Assembly: GCA_035772735.1 (NCBI GenBank)
Contig: JASDFA010000020.1
Location: 110,329,501 to 110,393,500 of the forward strand
Source: Datura wrightii
Taxonomy: Eukaryota; Streptophyta; Magnoliopsida; Solanales; Solanaceae
DNA: 64,000 nt
Direction of reading: 5' to 3'
The notes beneath the pieces were generated by a model that did no database searches, was not told the DNA's origin, and saw only the letters and a program-made list of their open reading frames with translations. Below are positions 49,706-60,000 of this stretch, piece by piece (position 1 is the stretch's first letter; each line of letters begins with the position of its first letter). The position numbers and the translations under genes were made by a program.

Positions 49706-49899
49706 TTTTCTACAATCACATACAGCACGAGTTAGAACGATAGAGAGATACTTCATCACATGACATGAATCAAGAAAGAAGAGAAATTTCCTAAAATGTC
49801 TTGTAGCCTCTTCCCTATAAGTGTGGCGCGCTTCACACCCATGGAAAAAAATTCTACTCAATGCGGCTTTTAGACACCCTAGGACATACCTAAATCTTT

Positions 49900-49911
49900 G
49901 CTCTAATACCA
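49900..49911 (-). other. E4 primer binding site (tRNA-iMet type)
   Basis: On the minus strand, TGGTATTAGAGC follows the LTR and matches 11 of 12 bases of the iMet site. Confidence 0.88.
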
Positions 49912-49915
49912 AATT

Positions 49916-52216
49916 TGTCACGACCCGAGCTGGGACCCCGGACCGAGACATGAGACCTAGAACCACGAATGGCTCAAAGTCGACCCATGGTATAACATAA
50001 CAATTAAAGAGCATATATCAAGCGTAATCTGACAACTGAAGCATGAAAAAGCGGGTCTAAATAACATAACAATCATAAACAGAGTCAACACTCAACAAAG
50101 CTGAAAATCTACATAATGTTTGATAAGCCTCTACTACTGTTTGATGAGATTATGGGACAACATCCCCAACTAGCTCGCTAAAGTATGAAACTGAACATAG
50201 AAAAACTAAACACTAAATTAAAGAGTCTTTGGAAGATGAGGACTCACCAATGATGGGAAATTGGACTAAGCTGCGGGAACTGGACTAGCCGTGGAACTGA
50301 GTCTGATCGTCTGGACCTGTATCATGAAATGATACAACATAGAGTATGTGGTCAATACTTGGAATGTATTGAGTATGCAAGGTAAGTAAAACATACAAAA
50401 TAAATGTTAATTGAAATCATACGTATAAACATAAATCATAAGATCATGAAAGTAAGGACTGCATGCTGAAATCTGAATCTGAATCATGTATAATAACAAG
50501 TTAAATATCCTATCTAAATAGAATAATACAAAGCTAAAATAGAAATCATATGACTTATCATAACTGAAACCATAGGTAAAAGTTCATAAACTGATCGTTG
50601 GGTCAAACCTGTTGTAAAACATAATATTATAAGTCATGAACATAAATAACTAAAATCATGAGAAACAATGGGAGACATGTCATAACCGACACCATCATGA
50701 TAGAGCTTATGTGATGCCTCAACTATCACACTCAAGTGGGGAAAGCCGTCCAAAACCTTGCTAGGGCTAAGGACACTACCATGATATCGATATCAAGCTG
50801 AAGGCCCTCTGGTTGGCGGGGAAAATTCTAAAGGGAGGTCTCACTGTATAAATATACCCATATTGGTGCGTAGTTCTGAGACTGGAAAACCGTTCAACCC
50901 CTAGCCTACTCGATGCTAAACATTACTCCCCAAAACATGCATAGTGCTCCCATTATTTTTCAAGGAAGCTGAAATCATAATCACATGCATAGTCTGAAAT
51001 ATGAAGATGGGGAGCCTTGACTCCAAAATATATCATACGCTGTAGTGGGAGTTTTAACTCCAAAACATATGATAAGCTGATCTTATTAGCATTGGCTAAA
51101 ATCATGAAAACATACGTAACATGTGTGCGCTTGCCTAAATCTTAAAATTATGCATTCTTGAAATAGACTTCATAAGTCAAAATTATAGATTCATACATGG
51201 GTAATTTATAAACATTCATTCATGCTAGATATCTCATCATACTTGAAATCATGAACCATAAACTTGACTTTTCATGGAACTTGCATAATTGGGAATAATT
51301 TTTTAGAACTTGAAATCATAAATTTATAATCAATTTGTATATCATATCTGCCCATGAATCTTTAAACATGCTTTGTAAAATGAAGGGAATAGACCCATAA
51401 GCAAATCATAGAGAATTTCATGAAAATTGAGCTAAAATCCCATAAGATCATGAACATGAATTAAGACTTGAATTCATGAACTTTGAGGAGAAATTTGGGA
51501 ATGAGAGTGAAAGGAAACTCTCATTCATAGCCTACACACCTGGGTAAGATGAATCTCAACTTTACTTTGAAAGCCCAAGAGATTTGGGGAAGAATTGGTA
51601 AGGTTCAAGCTTGATCTTCAACATGGAACTTCTAAATTTCCATGCATAGGAGTTGAATGAATCATAATAGGTTATACTCCCTAAGTAGACTTCTTTTAGG
51701 GATTAAAACGATATAGTGTAGGACGTAGGAGCTTAGGAATTATAAAATTCCCTCACTGATGTCGAAGAAAAAGCGACACTGCCTATCCTAAGGAGGGACT
51801 GGACAAATTATGAGGTGACCTGATGGGTCATCCCCTGACCCGTTCCCACCATTAGAATTCCATAATCCTTCTTCATCCATCCTGACAATGGCTCACTCAA
51901 TGAGTCGTGAAGTGACACCATTACTCGTCCCTTCATTCATCCTGATCACTATATTTCAACATTGCTTTCCACCTAACCTAACCGACGAGTCAACCCATGA
52001 CTCGTGGGGAGTCACAACAACTTATTACACTATCCATCGTGACCTCCTGATGATGACTCTTCTCAAGCTGGCCACTATTTCACGGGTCACAGAATGATCC
52101 ATCAAGTGACCTAACGAGTTACCTGATGAGCCATCCTGTGACCTAGAATAAACATTTTTCTTGTTTTTTCAACTTCAACCCATGGGTCTAATCTTAGGGA
52201 CTTTTGGGGTATTACA
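49916..52216 (-). repeat. E4 5' LTR
   Basis: A 2301 bp LTR. On the minus strand it starts TGTAATACCCC at 52216 and ends GTCGTGACA at 49916. It contains the two hairpins CAATAC/GTATTG (50353-50371) and GTATCAT/ATGATAC (about 50330-50346). U3 (51780-52130) carries repeated GACTCGT/ACGAGTC-type motifs. Confidence 0.9.
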
Positions 52217-52647
52217 CAACCTTAGTTGTTCTGATAGAGCATTGGTGTGAAGGATAGTCAAATTATGAGGAGGTTCCGATTGAGATCCTTGATCGTCAAG
52301 TTTGGAAGTTGAGGAACAAGGAAGTACATAGCTTTAGTGAAGGTTTTGTGGAGAACTTATCTTGTTGATGGAGAAACATAGGAAGCCGACGCAAATATAA
52401 TGGCTAAATATACCTGCATCTTTTCCCTTTCGGCTTAGTTCCAGAATAAGGTACCAGTTCCCTCCTTAGTACTCTATTCATTTTTATGTCAAGTTCATGT
52501 CTCTCAGTTCCTTTCATGTTATAGAATGCATGTATGTTTCATGAATTTAGTTCAGCCACATATTTCAGTCTGAAGTCGGTCAATCAATCAGTTTTCAATT
52601 ATCATTGTTCACTTTTGGGATTGCAGCTCCTTCCGTAGCCTTTCAGT
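52217..52647 (+). pseudogene. E2 pol 3' end and 3' flank, resumed after E4
   Basis: Continues the E2 reading from 19458. Up to about 52430 it aligns with the E1 integrase/chromodomain tail (Glu-Glu-Val-Pro-Ile-Glu-Ile-Leu-Asp, then Val-Leu-Trp-Arg-Thr and Met-Ala-Lys-Tyr). The rest is the non-coding stretch that precedes the polypurine tract in E1. It is cut at 52647 by the E6 LTR, so the E2 3' LTR is not seen. The first five bases are the right E4 target copy. Confidence 0.82.
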
Positions 52648-53446
52648 TGTCACGACCCGAACATAGGCCCGGATCGAGACATGAGACAAGGAACCCCGAG
52701 AGGCTCCAAGTTGACCCATGGCATGATCATAGCATAACATTAGTAAGACAACAACTAAAGAAATCATAACTGAGTGGAAGCTAACCAAAAGAGTCTAATT
52801 AAAATCCATAAGAACGAATGTAACAAAATTATGATACAAAGCTGAATCTGTCTATATAAGTCTGAAAGCCTCTACTACACTGATGAGTTACTAGAACAAG
52901 CCCCCAGCTAACTCCTAAAGTCTAAAAATTGAAACATAAAAAAATAGAAAACATAGATCACATCCTCGGGAGATGAGGACTCACCATAAGTAGCTGAGGT
53001 GGGAATGGAGTGTATCTAACCATGTGGCTAAGTCTGGAAACCTGAATCTATATCATAAAATGATATAGCACATAAAATATGTGGTCAGTACTTGGAATGT
53101 ACTGAGTATGCGGGAATTGTAAGTAAACTAAACATGCAAGTGTACAAGAAGGAAGTAAACTGAATACATCAACATATAACTGAGCTGGAATACAACAACC
53201 CTGTCTGAGATACATATATATTGACATAAACCTTTTATTTAAAAACATTTACTGAAGTATAATCAAACTGATGCATAGGGGTCATGTGTTGTACATATAC
53301 AGAGGACTAAAGTTGTAACTTATATCATACAATGTACTGACTATCTGCTGATGATTGAGTTTGAATCCCACTAAACTGATTTTAACTGAAATCTGAAATT
53401 ATACAGAGCTGAGTTGAACTAATATCATAGACTAAGGGAGACATTC
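52648..53446 (-). repeat. E6 LTR, first visible part (left of E7)
   Basis: Minus-strand LTR whose end reads GGGTCGTGACA at 52648 on the minus strand. It shares landmarks with the E4 LTR but is a different copy ('gagaggctccaagttgaccc'). It contains the perfect hairpins CTATATCAT-AAA-ATGATATAG (53048-53068) and CAGTAC-N7-GTACTG (53086-53104). Cut at 53446 by E7. Confidence 0.82.
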
Positions 53447-53610
53447 TGTTATACCCCGTAGAATTCCCGGCACCTAGACGACCTATTCGCACGTTGGTTA
53501 AGCAAATTAGAAGGCCATACGTGCTAGAGAAAGGCCGGGAAAAAGATCAGACGAGAAACCCGTCAAACCATCGCGGGAGGAGCCGAGGCAGAGCCCCTCC
53601 ACGATGGCAG

Positions 53611-53652
53611 CGTGTCACGGAGGTGAGGCCTCCGCGATGGCTCCGTGACACG
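53611..53652 (+). promoter_or_regulatory. E7 LTR inverted repeat just upstream of TATA
   Basis: CGTGTCACGGAG and CTCCGTGACACG are perfect 12-bp arms around an 18-base loop that itself contains the palindrome GAGGCCTC. The TATA box starts 21 bp after the stem. In the 3' LTR (61452-61493) one pair is broken by a C-to-T change. Confidence 0.7.
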
Positions 53653-53673
53653 TTGCCCAGGTTCAAGCCCAAG

Positions 53674-53680
53674 TATATAA
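53674..53680 (+). promoter_or_regulatory. E7 5' LTR TATA box
   Basis: TATATAA, also present in the 3' LTR at 61515-61521. It is the likely core promoter of the element's genomic RNA. Confidence 0.8.
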
Positions 53681-56026
53681 GCCCCACTTCGGTTGAAATT
53701 CATTAATCATTCATATAATTTCTAGAAAACGCAGCAAAACAGAGGAAGCCGAAGAGGGAATATATATTTTCATCCGATTACGCTGCTAAACGCTGCCCAA
53801 ACTCAAATTAATCCCAGATACCGAAGTATTTAGCAGCAGAGAGCATTCCTACGGATTCAGTTTCGTAAAATACAGCCGACGAATCGTCGAGCCACCGATC
53901 TAAGGTAAGTGGAATTGCTCTAAATTAGTGTCTATGTGTTCCTAGCTGTGAAGTGAACATTTCTCCCTTCTGGACCGCTGAAAAATAGCGAGTTTTCGAC
54001 CGTCTTTCGATAAGCCTAAGTTTAGGCTATAAACTATATCGAAAGTAACGTTGCTCTTTATAATAAAGCTATATTTAGTTTTAATTGACGTATTTATTAA
54101 TGCAGTTGGGAGGAAATAGTTGAAGTATCGGCCGAGCCTCGTCCGACGGACGAATAGTTCAAGGATAAGGTATGTAAAGCTCGTTCCCTCGGCAAGTTAA
54201 GTAATATCAGTGCAGTGTAGTAATTTACCGACCAGTAGAATGTTCAGAAGTTAAGTATTACATTTATTGTGAATATTGATACAGTATTAGAAGCATCAAA
54301 TTACAACTTGCGTAAGACTTACTAGTACGATATAGATTCCAGCACAAGTGTTAGAAACCGCTCAGCATGCTCAGTATGCGATGTAATATGACATGTTAAG
54401 ATATTATTTTATTTAGTTGAAACCCCGTAAAGTGATGCAATATCCGTAAAGCACTTCAGAAATAGATTGGCAGGCTAAAATAAAGTTTAGAACGCATGTT
54501 AGGAATAGTAAATCGTGTTAATACAGAAACTCAGTAAACAACATAAGTTTCAGCAGAAACACTATCTTGTATAGCATTTGCCCCAGTATAGCCTGGCAGG
54601 AGACCATATTCATATATATATACTTACCAGTCTCAGAACGTATTATATACGTACAGATCGCTATCATTAGCTCAGTATATAGTATATACGATACCTTACC
54701 CCTATTGGCCTCAGCATGTGAGATATGCAGACAGTATTGTATTACTAGTTGAGACCGTTGTATTGTTTGGGGTTGGACTACCTTGCATCCATGACCGCCC
54801 CAGGGTTAATAGCTGTATCGACTCGTCCACCAGAGGACGAGGATACGTCTCTCTACGGAGTGGCATGCCGTCCCCAAGGGGACGAAGATGGGATGCCAGT
54901 TTCCCCATATTTTGCCTTGGTCGGCTTTTATACACCCCCGTCGAGCGGATACGCCCGGGTGTTGATTCAGGAGTCCTCCGGACTCAGGTACAGTTATAGT
55001 CAGGGGCTCAGCGAGCCCAAGTGCATACCCAGGGGACCGACAGGATGCTTATAGCTATTATAGGAGATGGGATGACCGGGGAAGGGGTGTAGATTCTGTG
55101 CTGGTTGTACCTCCCGGCTTATGGGGGCCGGGTAAGGTTTGTGTGTGCCATGTTATGCTATTTCATGTTATGCCATGTTATGTTAGACACGAGTAGATCA
55201 GCAGTAGAGGGATACGTCTCCAGGTATGACTTCTATTTCTTTCCAGTGTAAATGAGAAAAGGTATGACTTACAGTATTAGGCAGGTAATCTAATTCCTCC
55301 TACTTCAGTTTATTAGTTACTTTGTTATTTTTAGACTTTGCTTTCAGTTATTGCTTTACATACTCAGTACCAGCGGTACTGACGCCCGGTGGGGCGCTGC
55401 ATTACTTGCCTGCAGGCACTCATAGACGAGCAGGCGAGACTACGTGATTCCTGTCAGCGATTGGGTATTCAGCTCCTGTCCTCTGGAGGTTGAATTTCAG
55501 AGGTGTATTTCAGTTCCTTTTTGTTGTATAGTACGGGTAGGTCGGGGCCCTGTCCCGATCAGTTCTATTGCTATTCCTATAGGCTTGCAGTCTGTATATA
55601 TTCCCTGTGGTCAGATGAGCCGGTCGTGTGAGGCCGTGCAGTTGTATAGCTATTAAAACTCTTTCTTTCTATTATGATGGCCGTGTGGGGCCATAATTTG
55701 CCAGTAGTGGTGACCTTGCCGGTCACGTAGCTTTTTAGTACTTCATGATTGAATTACAGATAACTAGACAGCATGGTGGCCTTGTCGGCCCGCATAGGTT
55801 TCCCTGAATTGGTGTGTTTCTGGTCAGCTGTTAGTACAGGTACAGGAGGTTATAGGCCAATGGGCCGGGGGCTGTGTTTACAGCCGTTATATAGCCTTTT
55901 GTTCCCAATAATATGAGTTAGAGCCAGCCAGGCACCAGACGTGCCCAGGCTTAGTAGTCCAGCACTTCAGGTTCCAGTAGGGCACCAGGTGCCAGTCATA
56001 CCCCCCAAGGCGGGGTGTGACAAACT

Positions 56027-56038
56027 TGGTATCAGAGC
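56027..56038 (+). other. E7 primer binding site (tRNA-iMet, perfect)
   Basis: TGGTATCAGAGC, 12 of 12 bases, four bases after the LTR end. Confidence 0.95.
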
Positions 56039-56304
56039 AGGTCGTATCCCAGGGAGTCTGCAGGCCGTGCTAAGCAGAGTCTTGTCCATGGATGTGTTGT
56101 GCACCACATACTATGGATAGGAGGCTGCAAGGCATGATAGGATGGTTGTGTTTTATTCTTATTCAGTCGTTCTGTAGAGCGGTACAGTATAGGGTTGAGT
56201 CCCTGAAAGCTTACTATATTCTTTGGTTACAGATAATGTCAGACCAGTAACATCCTATCACAGGTCGGAGCTTAGATATTGCAGCAGGGGAAGGTACCAG
56301 CAGG

Positions 56305-57015
56305 ATGCCTCCCCCTCGTTTAGAGACAGCCCGATCAGAGGGCACTACAGAGGCATCGTCCAAGCCTCCTCAGCAGTCTCCACCACGTCGGGAGCCACTT
56401 GGGGCGACATTATCTTCAGCAGTCCCTATACCGACACCTTCCGACCAGGAGGTTAGGAGTGCTGTAGTTATGTTAGCACAGATGATGGCTACTCAGCGTC
56501 AGCCAATGCCGTCTACAGTTGCGGAGTCATCAGGAGGGCCCAGTAGTTCGAGGGTCCGAGAGTTCTTAGCCCTGAATGCCCCACAGTTTACAGGCACGGA
56601 CCGAACAGAGGACCCCCAGGATTTTCTGGATCAAATGCAGAGAATCTTCAGGGTTATGCATGCCACGCCTATCGAATTAGTTGAATTGGCAGCATTCCGG
56701 TTACGGGATATTGCGGTGTTATGGTATGAAAGCTGGGAGAGGTCCCGAGGGAGAGATGTTTCCCCTCCCACCTGGTCCAGCTTTTCAAGAGCCTTTCTGG
56801 ATCACTATTTGCCGCGGGAGATTCGACAGGCCCGGGTAGACCAGTTCCTACATCTAGAGCAGGGGGCCATGAGTGTTCGGGAATATTCCTTGCGGTTTGA
56901 TTCTTTGGCTCGATACGCACCGGCCTTTGTTGATACCATGGCATCCAGGGTGCACCGTTTCATCATGGGGTTGAATCCAAAATATGTTGAGACTTGTATT
57001 ACAGCCACCCTGTGA
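56305..57015 (+). pseudogene. E7 gag, N-terminal and capsid part, ends at premature TGA
   Basis: 236 codons from ATG 56305. A Pro/Ser-rich N terminus is followed by the retrotransposon-gag capsid domain at about residues 85-235: Phe-Thr-Gly-Thr-Asp-Arg, Leu-Trp-Tyr-Glu-Ser-Trp, Phe-Leu-Asp-His-Tyr-Leu-Pro-Arg-Glu-Ile-Arg and Glu-Tyr-Ser-Leu-Arg-Phe-Asp-Ser-Leu-Ala. The TGA at 57013-57015 lies within gag, before the zinc knuckle, and the frame continues unchanged beyond it. E3 has a Gln codon at this position. A single C-to-T change at a CGA codon is the simplest origin. The start is supported by alignment with E3 gag (24024). Particle formation would lack nucleocapsid unless the stop is read through. 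Confidence 0.88.
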
Positions 57016-57021
57016 GAGGAC

Positions 57022-60000
57022 ATGGACATTGCTCGGGTCCAGGCATTTGCCCAAAATATTGAGGGCATCAGACAGCGAAAACGGGAGATCAGAAGGGTCA
57101 GTCAGGAACAGCGTCGCCGGGACAGGCCAGTTGAGTTACAGAGGGAGGTCCGGGGAGGACCCAGGCCACGATTGTTAGATAGGCCGCCCAGGCCCCCACC
57201 TCCGCCGCAGTCCCAGGGGGGTAGATTCAGCCGCAGGGGGCAGTCAGAGACTGGTAGGGGCTCGCAGATGGCAGATTCACCATTACAGAGGAGGGCGGAG
57301 CAGAGTAGGCATACCCTACCACTTTGCCCTATATGCAGTCGACTCCATCCTGGAGCATGCAGATATGGCTCCACCGCATGTTATATTTGTGGCCAAGAAG
57401 GCCATTTGATGAAAGATTGCCCAGCCAGAGGTCGAGAGGACCGGGATAGACAGGATAGGGCATCGGCAGGATCACGAGCCACAGCATCTTCGACTGGGCG
57501 CAGGCCCTCAGTTTCAGCAGGCAGGGGTCGGGGCAGATCAGGGACCTCCAGTACTGGTGCGGGTCCGAGTCGCACATATGCCTTACCAGGGAGGCAGGAT
57601 TCAGAAGCGTCGCCTGATATTGTGACAGGTATGTTAACCATCTGCTCACACCCTGCTTATGTGTTGATTGATCCAGGGTCTACTTTGTCCTACATTACTC
57701 CATTTGTGGCACGAAAGTTTAGTATTGTACCAGAATCATTACAGCAGCCTTTCTTAGTATCCACGCCTGTCGGTGACTCTATCACAGCTAGCCGAATCTA
57801 CCACGGGTGTACAGTAGAGGTTGCTGATCGTCAGACCACAGTAGATCTGGTCGAGTTAGAAATGATAGACTTCGATGCCATAATGGGTATGGATTGGTTA
57901 GTACCATGCTTTGCCAACGTTGAATGTTGGACCAAGACAGTCCGATTCCACTTCCCAGGAGAAGCAGTGCGGGAGTGGAAGGGCAGTATCGCTACGCCAA
58001 AAGGTAGGTTTATTTCCTACCTTCAGGCGAGAAAGTTGATATTTAAGGGGTGTATTTACCATCTTGTCAGAGTTCAGGATGTCCAAATAGAATCTCCAAC
58101 ACTCCAGTCTGTCCCAGTGGTGAATGAATTCCCTGATGTGTTTCCTGATGAGTTACCTGGTATTCCCCCAGAAAGGGAAATAGATTTTGCTATTGACTTG
58201 TTACCAGACACTCAACCGATATCAATACCTCTCTATCGTATGGCTCCTGCAGAACTTAGAGAATTAAAGGAGCAGTTGAAAGATTTGTTGGATAAAGGTT
58301 TTATCAGGCCGAGTACTTCACCGTGGGGTGCGCCAGTTTTATTCGTGAGAAAGAAAGATGGCTCGCTCCGAATGTGCATAGATTATCGGCAGCTAAATAA
58401 AGTTACAGTAAAGAACAAGTACCCGCTCCCCAGAATTGATGACTTATTTGATCAGTTACAGGGAGCCAGATACTTTTCTAAGATTGACTTGCGGTCCGGA
58501 TATCACCAGGTCCGAGTACGTGAGAGAGATATTCCTAAGACAGCGTTCAGGACCCGATATGGACATTTTGAATTTCTAGTTATGTCCTTCGGGTTAACGA
58601 ATGCCCCAGCAGTCTTTATGGACCTGATGAACAGTATTTTCAGACCTTTCCTGGACTTGTTCGTGATAGTATTCATTGATGATATTCTGGTGTATTCTCG
58701 CTCTGAAGCTGATCACCAGACTCATTTGCGGACAGTGCTCCAGATTCTCAGGGACCGCCAATTGTATACTAAATTCTCGAAGTGTGAATTCTGGCTTAAC
58801 TCATTGGCCTTTTTAGGGTATATTGTTTCAGATGCTAGTATACAGGTAGACAAGCAGAAAATAGAAGTAGTTAAGTCATGGCCTAGGCCTACCACTCCGA
58901 CGAAAGTTCGTAGCTTTCTGGGATTAGCAGGATATTACAGAAGATTCGTTGAAGGGTTCTCGACCATTGCAGCACCTCTAACTAAATTGACACAGAAAGC
59001 AGCAAAGTTTCAATGGACCGAGACATGCGAGCAGAGCTTCCAGGAATTGAAAGACAGATTAACCTCTGCTCCAGTGTTGGCATTACCGAAAAGCACAGAA
59101 GGTTATTCAGTTTATTGTGACGCGTCAGGTGTCGGGTTAGGTTGTGTGTTGATGCAGCATGGTAGAGTAATTGCATATGCTTCCAGACAGCTGAGGAAAC
59201 ACGAAAAGAATTACCCTACCCATGACCTGGAATTGGCCGTAGTAATTCATGCCCTGAAGATGTGGAGGCATTATCTGTACGGCGTCCATGTTGATATTTA
59301 CACAGATCATAAGAGCTTACAGTACATTTTCACTCAGAGGGAGTTGAATCTGCGGCAACGCCGCTGGTTGGAGCTGCTAAAAGATTATGATGTGAATATT
59401 CTATACCACCCCGGAAAAGCTAATGTTGTAGCAGATGCCCTGAGTCGTAAGTCAATGGGGAGTTTAGCGTATTTGCGACCTGAGAAGCAGAAGTTAGCCA
59501 AAGAAATTCATCAGTTAGCTGGTCTAGCTGTTCGAGTAATGGAAACAGAAAATAATGGAGCAGTAATTCAGAATTCTGCGGGGTCATCATTAATTACAGA
59601 GGTAAAAGAACGACAGTACGAGGATCCCGATTTAGTCCAGCTCAGAGATACAATTCAGAAAGGTAAGGAGCCAGATTTTCAGATAACCGAGGATGATGTG
59701 CTACGCTGTAAGGGCCGCCTCTGTGTCCCGAATGTCTCAGGACTTCGTGGGCAGATCATGCATGAGGTACATTACGCTCGCTATTCCCTCCATCCAGGAG
59801 CGACCAAAATGTACCACGATATCAGAGACATCTACTGGTGGCCAGGTATGAAAGCTGAGATAGCTGAATTTGTATCTAGATGTTCTAATTGTCAGCAGGT
59901 GAAAGCAGAGCACCGGAAACCGGGCGGTTTGACGCAAGATATAACGATACCTATGTGGAAATGGGAAGCGATAAACATGGATTTTGTAACAGGGTTACCC

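Larger units (their letters stand above)
19459..52216 (-). mobile_element. E4: minus-strand chromovirus nested in E2 and itself split by E3 and E5
   Basis: Read on the minus strand: 5' LTR 52216-49916, primer site 49911-49900, gag start 49705-49585, [E5], gag 35975 to about 34900, pol to about 31450, 3' LTR from 31196 to 31112, [E3], 3' LTR 21656-19459. Once the two inserts are set aside, the element is a complete LTR-gag-pol-LTR order. Its relatives E1, E2 and E6 share LTR landmarks. Stops and frameshifts in both gag and pol make it inactive. Confidence 0.87.
12701..52647 (+). mobile_element. E2: Ty3/gypsy chromovirus, host of the nested insertions
   Basis: The 5' LTR (12701-14836), primer site, gag and pol are collinear to 19458, where pol is cut by E4. 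The frame resumes at 52217 with the end of the integrase/chromodomain region and 3' leader-like sequence to 52647, where E6 interrupts. The 5-mers beside E4 (CAGCC at 19454-19458, CAACC at 52217-52221) support one insertion splitting a continuous pol. The E2 polypurine tract and 3' LTR are not in the window. It is the oldest member of the nest and is heavily decayed. Confidence 0.85.
53447..56022 (+). repeat. E7 5' LTR
   Basis: A complete LTR of 2576 bp from TGTTATACCCCG to 'cggggtgtgaca'. It carries a 12-bp-arm inverted repeat (53611-53652), TATATAA (53674-53680), and the hairpins GAGTCC-TCC-GGACTC (54971-54985) and CAGTACC-AGC-GGTACTG (55365-55381). The short frames at 54567-55054 and 55444-55656 are within the LTR and have no family signature. 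Confidence 0.95.

Noticed and set aside
54567..55054. Overlapping open frames repeated at 62408-62865
   Set aside because: They are the same LTR segment of E7 in its two copies. The repeat of the frames reflects LTR identity, not a gene.
57013..57015. The E7 TGA as a programmed stop for Gag/Pol ratio
   Set aside because: It falls inside gag before the zinc knuckle, the related E3 has a sense codon there, and the following bases are not the usual read-through context. An inactivating mutation is simpler.
57102..57649. Antisense open frames within E7 pol
   Set aside because: They are shadows of the sense polyprotein frame with no family motif.
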